This document shows, one piece after another, positions 49,614 through 59,124 of a DNA stretch of 64,000 nt. Both the position numbers and the translations under genes were made by a program. The notes beneath the pieces are model-generated. The model saw nothing but the letters and a program-made list of their open reading frames with translations, was not told where the DNA came from and ran no database searches. The stretch comes from Apiospora phragmitis (Eukaryota > Ascomycota > Sordariomycetes > Amphisphaeriales > Apiosporaceae), in assembly GCA_038363925.1 (NCBI GenBank), contig JAQQWL010000005.1:1674001-1738000 (forward strand), written 5' to 3'. Positions within the stretch are counted from its first letter, which is position 1; every line of letters starts with the position of its first letter.

Positions 49614-50971
49614 TCATCCGGCATGTGGTCCCACCGAAGACGACGACGACGATACTGCCCCAACCCACTCCAGGCTCCTCTCCCACAGCCGCTCCTCGAG
49701 CGCCTCGTCGAACGCCCAGCCGCCGAACCCGTACTCCAGCACGTCCGCCGTGTCCGCCGGCGCCGGCCCGGCCACGGCGCAGCCCTCCAAGTACAGGCCC
49801 CCGCGGCCCTCGAGCTCCGCCGAGACGGCCGCGTACACGCTCGTCGCGCACGCCTGGCGGACGTCGGTCATGTACGTCCGGACGCGCGGGTCCGCGTTCG
49901 CCGCCGCCATCTCGGCCGCGCTGTGCTTCTGCAGGTTGGGGCTCTCGAAGGCGCCGGGGTGGACGGCGTAGCCGTGGATTATTCCCTTCTTGTTGTTGTG
50001 CTCCCGATGAGGAGGAAGAGCCTGAGGGCGAGGAAGAACTAATAACGCCGTTGTTCTTGTTGGTGGTGCCGAAAAGCCGCTCGATTTGCGTCGCCATGTA
50101 GATATTGGCCGTCTTGGATGCGCCGTACGCGGCCCAGCCGCTGTAGGGCCGGGTGGAGGGAGAAGCGGTGAAGTTGACGTCGTCGAGGTCCAGGGGGCCG
50201 TACTTGTGGCCCGCCGAGCTGACGTTGACCACGCGCGAGTGGAAGGCCGGGGTCGAGCTCGCGAGGAGCAGGTCGCGCAGCTCGTGAAAGAGCAGGAAGT
50301 GCGACAGGTGGTTCGTGCCGAACTGGAGCTCGAAGCCGTCTTCGGTGTAACTTGAGGGTGTGTTCATGACCTGGGCAAGGAAAAAAAGAAGTGGTTGTCA
50401 GTTAGGTATGCTCCGCTCAAACAAGGTAGGTAGATAGGTAAGTACATTCCCAAAATGGAAGAAGGAAATTAGGGGTTGGTTAGGGGTGCTTTCGTAGAAG
50501 TTATTACGGCGAACACGAACGGGAAAAGAGGAAAAAGGGGGTTTCTCTCACAGCAGCGTTGTTCACCAAAACGTTCAACCTATCGCTGCGCTTCCAGAAC
50601 TCGGCGGCGCAGCGCCGCACGCTGGCCAGGTCCGCCTGGTCCACGAGCAGGACGTGCACGCGGCCGGTCGCCAGCAGCTCCGGGCCCAGCGCGGCGCGGG
50701 CCTTGTCCAGGTCGCGGGCGGTGCCGTAGACGGTGGCGCCCGTGGCGGCCAAGACCCTCGCCGTCTCCGTTCCGGCGCCCGAGGAGACGCCCGTCACCAG
50801 GCAGACCTCGTCAAAGCCCCAGGTGCTGCCGCCATCGCCGAGGAGCCCCTCGTCCTCGACCACTTGCAGGCCCGTCGGGCGCGAGTCGCCCGGCCCCGCC
50901 AGGTTCTCCCAGCGGTTGCGCTCGGCGTAGCGGCCGGTCAGCTGGAAGAGGGTCCGTGAGACTAGCGACAT
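49614..50971 (-). CDS. Short-chain dehydrogenase/reductase (WWOX/retinol dehydrogenase-like), one frameshift
   Basis: The model is complement of join(49614-50370, 50552-50971), about 391 residues. Start is ATG 50971 (MSLVSRTLFQL). SDR landmarks are TGVSSGAG (Rossmann nucleotide loop), the NNAA motif at the exon join, a Ser in VVNVSSAG, and the catalytic YGASK. Preference for NADP is possible from the Arg after the second beta strand but unproven. A low-complexity Ser/Gln-rich insert lies between ERLFGTTNK and the next conserved run HGYAVHPGAF. Within it one surplus G (in TCGGGAG on the minus strand, about 50010) shifts the frame; dropping it restores continuity through ALEERLWERSLEWVG. The substrate is unknown. 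Confidence 0.85.
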
Positions 50972-52165
50972 GGCCAACGACCAAGTGGTAATAATTATAT
51001 GGAAGGAGCTTTGGGAATAATATACTTTGAGATCTGAATGGGGAAAGGGGGCTCTTAAGGGAGATGTCGTTCTAAGGCATCAGCGGACAAAGTGAAAAGG
51101 CGCGACAATGACTCCTTATATACCTTACCAACGTCTCAAATCATACCCTTTCGTTATTCACGCCGTCCAGTACCTCATCCGGCTTGGTCAATAGAGTGGC
51201 TCCTACGATAGTATTGTTGCTTACTGCGCCTTAGTGAGCACCGTAGCAGCAAGGCCCAAGGGCAGCTTATCACCGTACTTAACTCCGCTTCGCGAATCAC
51301 AGGCAGGACTCAAGCTTAATCCCGGGCGGGAGTGCATTAGACTACCACCAGATCCACGATGCTTTTACTAGAGCAAGTAATATAGCGGACGACATCAGGA
51401 GATTATGAGTATACTGTTTTGGGATTCCCGTGCTCGCCTGTATTTGGGGTTCTAATGTGCGTGTGCAGAAGTGCCTTTAACAAGACTCCGGACTAACCAG
51501 ACCTACACTAAAAGATATACAGCATCGCTCGCATAATACTCGAATGGCATATTACGTGATGCCAATTAAATCTCATAGGCTGGACTGGCGGGGCCAGAAG
51601 CTTGGTTGGCAGCTGGCAGTTGGCAGACAGCCTGCGCACTGCCCGGCCCAGCTCAATTGTCGACCACATTGGGTTCAACATATACCAAAGTTAATGATCA
51701 GTCAGTTGAGTGTTTCTTCTCATGATCGTATCAGTGTATAGCTTCAATTTTCTGCCATAAGAGGCTGTTCTAAAGAGTTGCGACAACTTTGCTCCGATGT
51801 CGAGCTGAATTGAGTCGATCCTGTTGATTGAGCGCTGGCCAAAGAGCAAATAGCGCGTGATAACTAAACTTGACCAATCACACGACGTGCAACCATTCTG
51901 GGTTGCTCATGCCACCAATCAGATGTAACAGATTCGGTCCACCGTTTTGGCCCAGTTCTCTGTCGATGTTTCTTTCGCTAGGGGCGAGTGGATCTGCTGG
52001 GTAGGAGCCATCGTGACCGTCCGTATCAATCCGCGTAGCTGTGGTTTGGGTCAAGGGGTAAAGCCGGTCCATTACATTGTCCTGGGGCGCACTCTCCAGA
52101 TCTGGCCCACCTTGTGCTTGGCCTCGAGACATCGAGCCCAGCTTGACGGAATCATAGGCTCGTTC
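50972..52165. other. 1.2-kb intergenic region
   Basis: Upstream of the SDR gene and downstream of the hydrolase remnant. AT-rich with no supported gene. It marks the edge between the conserved region and the decaying 52-58.5 kb block. Confidence 0.5.
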
Positions 52166-52981
52166 CTAGAGTCCTCGGTTGGCTTCGGCGAGGAGGGTGT
52201 CGGCAAGCCACTGCGGCTTACTGACGAATGGAGAATGCCCAGCGTCGACTTCGATGACACAGTCAATTTTATGCGGACCACTTGCCTTCGCCGTGTCAAT
52301 CAGCCAATGAATCGCAGCCACAGTAGTCGGCACATCCCGCTTGCAGATGATATAAGTGGTCGGGATGTACCGCCAGGCCGCAAACGTTGTCTTGCACCAA
52401 TAGGCCCCGAGGCTCTGGGCCTGGAGATCCTTTGCCAGCTTTGCCGAGGTCGCATCATCGACGTCCTGGTAGAACATATCCTTGGCATCCTCTGGCAGGA
52501 TGGTGATCGAGCCGGCCTGTATCTGACTAGCGCGGATGGCAGATAAGAGACGCCCACGTACATCCATATCGGTCTTCATCTGAGGGACCATATTGTCACG
52601 TGTTCCAGCGGGTGAGTGTTGAAACCCCTCCGGGACTAGGAAAGCAGCAATGTAGACCAGCCGGATGACGCCACCTGTGAATCCCTTAGCCGTACATGAT
52701 TGCTTGTCTAAGCCCTCAAGACTTGTTCCCCCTGTCAGACCACTGAAACTGTGCATGACAACCACTACGTCATGTTCCTCGACGAGCTTGGAGACCGTGG
52801 TCTGAATGGCCTCAACGTCCGCGTTCCAGTCTTTCGGGAGTGGCGTGGCATTTGATGAGGGTAGAGCTGGGCAAACGACCCTGTTGTCAAATCCAGCCTC
52901 TTACAGAGCAGATATCAGAGGTGTGAAGCACTTGGACGTGTGCCAGGCTCCATGAAGAGGAACGAAGAATGGCTTGGACAT
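52166..52981 (-). pseudogene. Alpha/beta-hydrolase with an internal nonsense codon
   Basis: One frame from ATG 52981 (MSKPFFVPLHGAWHT) to the stop at 52166 spans 272 codons and reads as a complete alpha/beta-hydrolase of the small esterase type. It shows the oxyanion-side HGAW, the nucleophile elbow VVMHSFSGLTGG with the Ser, and a C-terminal DAGHSPF carrying the catalytic His. Codon 27 (52903-52901) is TAA, between FTPLISAL and EAGFDNRVVCPALP. A CAA-to-TAA change explains it and is a CpA-to-TpA step, as RIP produces. A 24-bp GT-AG segment covers the stop but is too short for an intron. It is either a recent pseudogene or carries a base-call error. It was probably part of the neighbouring accessory gene set. 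Confidence 0.7.
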
Positions 52982-53284
52982 GACGATCGAGACCGGTTGA
53001 TAGGTGATCAATGCCGAGAGGAACCTATAGGTGGATTAGATAGTGGTATGGATAGTGGTATGCGAATGAAGCCGGAGAGATTGGTTCGGGGTTGAGATGA
53101 GGCGAAGAGATGAAGTAGGTCGAGCAAAACTTGGTTATCAGCTGTAGGTGGCTGCCTCGCGAGGTTTCTGCCTACGCAGTGTCCAGAATGCAAGGCGTAA
53201 GCTTAGACAAACAACCGGCATGCCGGGAGGGGCGGGTATATGTGATATCCGACCACTCATATTCTGCGTAGCTGTTAGTCCTTT
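52982..53284. other. Short spacer between two remnants
   Basis: About 300 bp between the hydrolase and methyltransferase remnants, both on the minus strand. It probably contains the hydrolase promoter and possibly the lost 3' end of the methyltransferase gene. Nothing else is visible. Confidence 0.4.
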
Positions 53285-53942
53285 CTAGCCCCCAAACCCC
53301 CCACCCCTTACTGTCAAGAGTATTGATTGAACTTGCATCCGCCACCCCGAATGTATCTCCCTCGTCTTCTGGACGGGAGAGCTCGGGTTGCTCTGTAGGT
53401 ATTCGGCGTTCACGAAGTCGCATTCTTCCCACTGCATGAGGCTCCGAACCGTAGGCTCCCATCCTGGGCAGCATCTCCGTGACGAGCATGCGTGCGTGGA
53501 CAAGTCGTACTTCCCATGCATTTCACTCGGAACGGGCTCTTTCATGTCCCACACATATAGAGATACATTGGGAGTTATTGTACTTTGGGGCGGGTAAAGG
53601 TCCGAGGATATATCGAAACCCTCTAGCACAGCATCGGGACTCGTAGGCTGGAGGCGTAGCAGAAACCTCGCCGTCCCAGTCCCGATATCAGCAACCCGTG
53701 GTATGGATGGGAGGTCGATCCAGGAGTGTAGAATATATCCGATGTTCCTGTGTCGACGGTCAGTTGCATGCCAGTGATAGCTGCCACAGTGCACTCATAC
53801 TCTGTCATGAGATCGAGTTGCTCGTTAAGTCTGGCCTGTTCTGTTACTCGGGGTACGATTGAGAGCTGATGGTAGAGAGACAGATATACCTCACGGCCTC
53901 GCTCGGGAGGCGAGTCATATTGTCTGTGTATACATCTGGCAT
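53285..53942 (-). pseudogene. SAM-dependent methyltransferase remnant (fungal secondary-metabolism type)
   Basis: Exon 1 is 53895-53942, exon 2 is 53801-53835, and exon 3 starts at 53747. The introns 53836-53894 and 53748-53800 are GT-AG and in frame. The joined protein begins MPDVYTDNMTRL and runs through ARLNEQLDLMTENIGYILH. A class I SAM motif follows (RVADIGTGTARFLLRL), then LEGFDISSDLYP and a post-motif KYDLVHARMLVTEM. This resembles LaeA/UMTA-like methylases common in secondary-metabolite clusters. Two opposing frame shifts flank the VHARML run (a base missing before it, a base extra after it). Beyond NAEYLQSNPSSPVQKT the expected last 80-100 residues cannot be followed. It is probably non-functional. 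Confidence 0.65.
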
Positions 53943-54177
53943 CTCGATTGATTGGATGATGGAGACAATCTATGCAATTATTGGTCTATAGATAGCAAGT
54001 TTGTCCAATGTGACAATAAGAGCCCAGTGCAAATGGCGGCAAGAGGGCAGAGTAAACTGCTGGGTGGTCTCTCCCCCCCTCTATCCCCCTCCCTCTCCCT
54101 CCCTCGCTACCTACGGTTATGCTGGTTAGGCACATATGCAATGTAATCTGATATCCCTTACATATAATTTGATACAT

Positions 54178-55802
54178 CTACCGGTGGGGGCTTTCTATTT
54201 TGAATAGGACTAAACCAACATGAAGTATTTTACCTGAGGTAGCAAATATACTCAATGTTACGACTTGAGAAGAACGCACAGCCAGCCATCCAGTCCTTCC
54301 ATACCTCATTCCCTGTTTAATAAGGCAGGAACTCTGAAGTTGTAATTTTACATGACCATAGAGAATGGCAATCATCAAAGTTGGAGTCTTACAGAGTCGT
54401 CCATCTCCAGACACACTCCACCCTTCGCTTCCGACCGCTGTAGGACCCCAGAAGATTCCGTCCGGATCGTAAACCTTTTTGATAGCTGTCAGCCTGGGAT
54501 AGTTTGCTCCATAGAATACATTCTGCCAGTCAGGCTGATGGATGTCAGCCTCGTTCAGATACGCAGCTCCCCCGGGCGTTATCTCTTCGAGAGTAGGATC
54601 GAAGACGTGAGTGACTGTTCTTTGGTCTATGATATTGTTTTTCATGTTTAACCGATCATAAATCCTACAAGAGCGAGTCAGCTTACCGACCGAGACAAGA
54701 AATAGAAAATTTAATCCTGAAATACGTACGTGCCGAGAAACGTCAGAAATAACGACTCACGCCAGAGAGGATGAACAGAATTCGGGAAGGTTGGCGGGCG
54801 GCTGACATCCATTGCAATCGCGGCAACTATGCCGCCTTGAGTCGAGATTGACTTAATGGCGGAAACGAGAGAAGTTGCCGACCCATCAGACATGACAAGA
54901 GATCGAGGAATGAGGAGGCCGCCAAGGTTAATCTCGGAAACATTCATCTCGGGATTTAATGTGTTGAATGCGTCCCGGAAGGCAGGAAAGTCGCGAGAAT
55001 TCTATGCTATGAAAAGAACAAGTGGTTAGTATGAATAAAACCGAGGGTTGCAGCGGGGAATGGATAAGGGGTAAGATGCTAACTGTAAGGTATTCCACTC
55101 TGCTTGAGGGCCTGAGTCGTTGGCTGGAAGAGGTGCTCAAGATCTTGCCCATTACCCCCAAGGAAATAGGATTGTGGCAACGAGAAGGTATTCCCTGGTA
55201 GTAATTGGAAATAAACAGTAGCGCCGGCATCCAGGATGGTGGGCAAGTTCATTAGAAACACCCGAACCAAGTCCCAATACACGTCTAATGGCTCGGCAAA
55301 ACTAAGAGTAGCGCCTGCCGTCGGCTGATATTGATGCAGTTTGACTGTCATGGAGAGGACGACGCCGTAAGTGCCTCCTCCACCACCGCAGAGAGCCCAA
55401 TAGAGATCGGAGTTCTGGGTAGGTGTCGCCGTCAGGAACCCCCCCTGCCAGTGAGTACATCCCACTCCAGCACCTGGTCGGCCGCGAGCCCAAACTTGGA
55501 GGCTAGAGGGCTAGTTCCACCGCCCTGCGTGTAGCCGCCCGCGATTCCCACAGATGGACAGTCCCCGTCGACGACGACCAAGCCGTTTGCTTTGGCCAAC
55601 GCTTGAGCTTCCGAAGCCTGGACGCCAGCGCCGATCTTCATGACTTTCCCGGCGTAGGCTGTGGAGGTTTAGTCTAGCACAGACAAGGCCTTGATATTGT
55701 GAGTCCATAGAGCGAGCGTACCGGCCCCGGTGGACTTTCCCATATAGTCGTGACCAGTATTTCGAATTACTAGCCAGATGTTGTGCTTCTTGGCGAACGC
55801 TA
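54178..55802 (-). pseudogene. FAD-linked (BBE-type) oxidoreductase, C-terminal part, cut off by a transposon
   Basis: This is the 3' portion of one gene whose 5' part lies at 58005-58468. It opens AFAKKHNIWLVIRNTGHDY, with the His that carries FAD in bicovalent BBE enzymes. GDCPSVGIAGGYTQGGG follows, with the linking Cys. The segment ATPTQNSDLYWALCGGGGG continues the FAD_binding_4 domain. The C-terminal BBE piece includes AAYLNEADIHQPDWQ. One intron at about 54661-54729 (GTACGT...TTGTAG) is clear. Lesions are an in-frame TAA at about 55672-55674 (after LSVLD), a one-base shift at about 55440, and an unclear exon join near 55000-55090. The end at 54178 is the first stop; the natural end could be earlier, after DGRLCKT. 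Such enzymes oxidise alcohols or amines in secondary metabolism. Confidence 0.8.
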
Positions 55803-55848
55803 CCATCCCCACCACATACCGGGACACACCACATACCGGGACAGCAAA
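55803..55848 (+). repeat. Left terminal inverted repeat, with a 17-bp duplication
   Basis: The outer 8 bp (CCATCCCC) is followed by ACCACATACCGGGACAC and then by ACCACATACCGGGACAGCAAA. The 17-bp unit is duplicated. Without it the repeat matches the right end over 29 bp apart from one base change and one C-run length difference. Confidence 0.85.
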
Positions 55849-55967
55849 ACTCTGTTAAAGGGGCTATGTTCCGCCCACGAATAGTATATTTAGATGTGAA
55901 GCAATTCAGACGTATTATATAGCAATCCGACGAGAATTTCTTGGTGTTTAATCCCATTGCTTCCGCT

Positions 55968-57706
55968 TCACCACCCGACCAGATCTAGTCCGGATCTGAG
56001 GGGGTTCTTCTTCTCATCTTCTGACTCTTCTGACTCTTCTACTGGTACTAGCACCCGGCCTCGTCTAGCTGGTCCAGGGGCTGGTTCAGCCTCTTCTATA
56101 GCTAGTATAGGCTCACCAGCTGCCAGCGCCTCTGATACAGTAATAAACCGGCGATTGGGGTTCGTTACGGCTTTTCTCTTTCTTCCCGCGCTTGAGGCGG
56201 TCCAACTCCTCTTGAAGTGATGCTATAGTCGCATCCTTCTCTGCCAACTGACTCTGTTGGCCCTCAAATGCATGGGCGGCCTTTCCGAACAATCTTCTGG
56301 TGGTTGGACTCTTTCCGGCCCCCATATCCTTGATCTCACGAGAATTCTTTGGTGTTGAGGGGGAGTCGTCAGGGGCCCTTTCAGGGGGCTGGTCGACTGG
56401 TCCAGCAACTCGATCCTCTTGGATCTCCGGATGGTTCATGGCCTGCCGACGTGAAATAGGCCAGTTGCCCGTCACTTTCCACCCAGACTTTATATTCTGC
56501 TTCGTGAAAGCGGCCTCTCGAGCTCTGGCGTAACATCTGATGAAGTTGACCTTGTCAACAGGCCGGGAATCGGTCAAACTAACCAGCTTTCCAAGTTCTC
56601 TGCGGTAATAGGCCTTCAGGGAGTTGAATACACCATTGTCGAGTGGCTGAAGGCCGTGGCTGGTGTGGGCCGGCAGATAATAACAGTATACGTTGTTGAG
56701 GAAGCATTCGGCCATTCATTCATCCTGGAAAAGGGGTCAGCAACTTTAGCTGGCAGAATATAGCCGTAAAGAAACTAGAAAAATAAGCACTTACCTGTGC
56801 GTGACTCCCATGACCATCTAGTATAATCAATCGAGCTTCTCCTTCATCGGCCGGCTTGGTCTGGGGTAGGTAGACCTGCTTCAACCACTCGACTGCGATA
56901 TGGTTATCGGTCCATCCGTTTGGACTAGTAATATAGTACCAATCGGCTGTTCTCCTAAATTTATCGATAAACCATTGCTTCTGAAGGTCCTTCCCCTTAA
57001 ATATCACTCCGGGCTTTAAAACTCGGCCATCCGTAGTTACTGCCTCGATGAACGAGGTCCAGGCACGAGTCTGAGCCCCTTTCAAGAAGGTCTTCTTCTT
57101 GGGCTCGGCAGAACCAACCACCAGACTATCCAGACCTGTCATATAGTCAGTATAGGCTCAGAATCGACTGGAGATTCAGGGGGGCTCACCAAATCCAGCC
57201 ATGATGCCGCCCTTATCGACATTGACTGTATTCTCCGGCTTGATCCAACCATATTGACCCTCACGTACGTCAAAGTACTAGTTGACGGCCTTGGGGGTGA
57301 AATTGTCGAATCGTACTGCCTCCTGACGTTTGCCGAGCTTTGTCTTTACCCCCTCATGACGATGGACGAATCTATTCACCCAATTCAGGCCCAATGGGCT
57401 TCTCTCCATGTCCTCTCCATCCCTGGTCAAAAGATTGACCACACAGGCACGGATCTGAGCATGGGAGGGGGCGTATCCGAGAGACTCTTGACGTATAATC
57501 CAGTTAACCAGCCTTTGCTCTTCTCCAGGGGTCAATCTCGACTCTTTTTCGACTTCATCTCGACCTCCTCTTCCTCTCATACGAGCAGACAGGGTTTGCT
57601 TCGGCACACTATGCTTCTGCGCTGATTTGTTGAGTGACATGCCATTGTCAGTGACGTCGAATACTGCCTCGAAGAGGTCTTCCTCGGTATAGTTAGGGGG
57701 GGCCAT
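55968..57706 (-). pseudogene. Pogo/Fot1-type transposase (DD35D) with two in-frame stops
   Basis: The exon model is complement of join(55968-56724, 56795-57135, 57190-57706), about 537 residues, the normal size for Fot1-like transposases. An N-terminal helix-turn-helix (LNKSAQKHSVPKQTLSARMRG) and CENP-B/Tc5-like region (WIIRQESLGYAPSHAQIR) precede the DDE domain. The catalytic acids lie in NVDKGGIMAGF, LIILDGHGSH and QPLDNGVF, with 35 residues between the last two. Breaks are TAG at 57280-57278 in AVN*YFD (Trp TGG expected), TGA at 56718-56716 in DE*MAECF, and one extra A near 56180 before AVTNPNRRF. The TAG fits a CpA-to-TpA change. The copy is therefore probably immobile on its own. Confidence 0.88.
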
Positions 57707-57974
57707 TTCGGACTATAACGAGGGCGTATACTGGTGGAGGTATAGGGGGCAACAGTCAAGGGTAGCAGGTCAAAGATTTCAGATTTTCGCAACGCACAGC
57801 GAATATCACCTGAGACTAGCGCCGGTATGCCAAGCCCCGAGCGCCGCGATTAGCTCGCAACCTACAGAATCTTATAGAGCGTGCGATTCTCATTAAAATG
57901 ATGTATTTAACTATTTAACTACTTGAAAGGGGTGTTAGATCACTTATACAGAAGTAAAGGGGGTGTTGGTGTGG

Positions 57975-58004
57975 TTTGCTGTCCCGCTATGTGGTGGGGG
58001 ATGG
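57975..58004 (-). repeat. Right terminal inverted repeat
   Basis: On the minus strand it reads CCATCCCCCACCACATAG and then CGGGACAGCAAA (30 bp), the inverted match of the left end. It abuts the TA duplication at 58005-58006. Confidence 0.88.
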
Positions 58005-58468
58005 TACCGTTTCGCGGTAGTTGGACACACCGGAGGCGTTGACGGCGTAAGAAACATAGGCGCCGCCAATACATGGAGTATCGCGAGGCGTGAATGGATC
58101 GCAACTCAAGTTGGCAAAGAAGGAAGTCATGGGAGAATGGGCGGTCGCGAAGTGAAACGAAGGGCGAGCCCAGTTTGCTTGGATGTCGGCACACTTTTCG
58201 GCGTCGTACTCAACCCCAGGAAAGCTATCGTGGCATGGGCTAGCGATTGGCACGGTAGCAATCAGACCACCGCTGATAGTTTCGTTGAAGTCGTTCCATT
58301 CTTCAGGCGACGGCCAACAATCGTCCCCGGGAAGCACCGGCAGCACGGCTGCACTCGTGGCTGCGACGTCGCTATCCACACGGCCCCGAAAAGGGCAACA
58401 ATGGAAGTCAAGGCCACCGTCTGGACTTGAGTCTTGGTCAGTGATTGCCATTTAGATTCCCCAAACAT
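58005..58468 (-). pseudogene. FAD-linked (BBE-type) oxidoreductase, N-terminal part, cut off by a transposon
   Basis: It begins at ATG 58468 (MFGESKWQSLTKTQVQ) with a hydrophobic segment TVALTSIVALFGAVW, a signal peptide or anchor that suggests secretion or a compartment in the secretory pathway. The conserved N-terminal body is DDCWPSPEEWNDFNETISGG, followed by SPCHDSFPGVEYDAEKC and CIGGAYVSYAVNASGV. It ends YRETV exactly at the TA duplication. The frame shifts by one base between the leader and DDCWPSP (about 58340-58400). Continuation is the segment 54178-55802 on the other side of the element. Alone it cannot make an enzyme because both FAD-linking residues lie in the other part. Confidence 0.82.
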
Positions 58469-59124
58469 CTCGTGTGACTCGATTGAGAAGTGCTGAAAGC
58501 TGAGGCACGTAGTTGTAGTAGTAGTAGAGTAGAAAGTTATATGAAGTGAAGAAAACTGCCCCTTAGCAATAAAAACCTGGCAGTATTAATCAAGTGGCCC
58601 AAATGAAAGAAAGACGCATTGCCAGTGTGGCCAACATCCAGCGTGTTGTACCCTTCGGCGCGCAACGGTCTGTCTAGCAGCCTATTGTCGCCGGGGGGCG
58701 GAACCGTCACCTTCAAACGACCATGGAAGGATTTTATCCCGGAACATCCGATAGATATGCACGGCAAGGTCTTGTCCCCCTTATCTTGTCCCCTTGCTTC
58801 TGCCCCTTGCCTACCGACGTGGCCCCCGTGGCCCCGGCTTGTTCATTCCGTCTCATCCATGGCCCTTCCTCCCACGCAAGGGGGTATTAACCCCCTCATC
58901 TGGACAATTGCCTTCAAAATCATAGATGTTCTCTTCATGGGTCTTCGTTTTTGGGCTGCTCGCCTCATCAAACAGTTAGAACCATTTTACAATTCCCACG
59001 AAGACGAACCATCCATCCACTTCACATGAACACGATCCATTCATGACAAGCAGTACCTGAATCTTTGACTGGTGTCTTGCTTCGTCCCTCTTCTGAATCA
59101 GATCAGATCACGGCACACAGAGAG
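58469..59124. other. 0.66-kb divergent intergenic region
   Basis: It separates the oxidoreductase 5' end (-) from the SDR (+). A shared promoter region would fit a coregulated gene pair. No reading frame of note is present. Confidence 0.5.

Larger units (their letters stand above)
55803..58004 (-). mobile_element. Fot/pogo-like DNA transposon (2202 bp) inserted in the oxidoreductase gene
   Basis: The element has terminal inverted repeats at 55803-55848 and 57975-58004, and is flanked on both sides by the dinucleotide TA (55801-55802 and 58005-58006), the expected target duplication of Tc1/mariner-type elements. Removing the element and one TA joins host codons so that YRETV continues directly into AFAKKHN in frame, a natural oxidoreductase sequence. 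It encodes one minus-strand transposase. Members of this family move by cut-and-paste. No second copy lies in the window. Confidence 0.93.

Noticed and set aside
52878..52902. 24-bp GT-AG segment that would remove the hydrolase stop
   Set aside because: Far below the minimum length for spliceosomal introns, and it would delete conserved residues.
55658..55685. 22-bp GT-AG segment that would remove the oxidoreductase stop
   Set aside because: Too short to be spliced.
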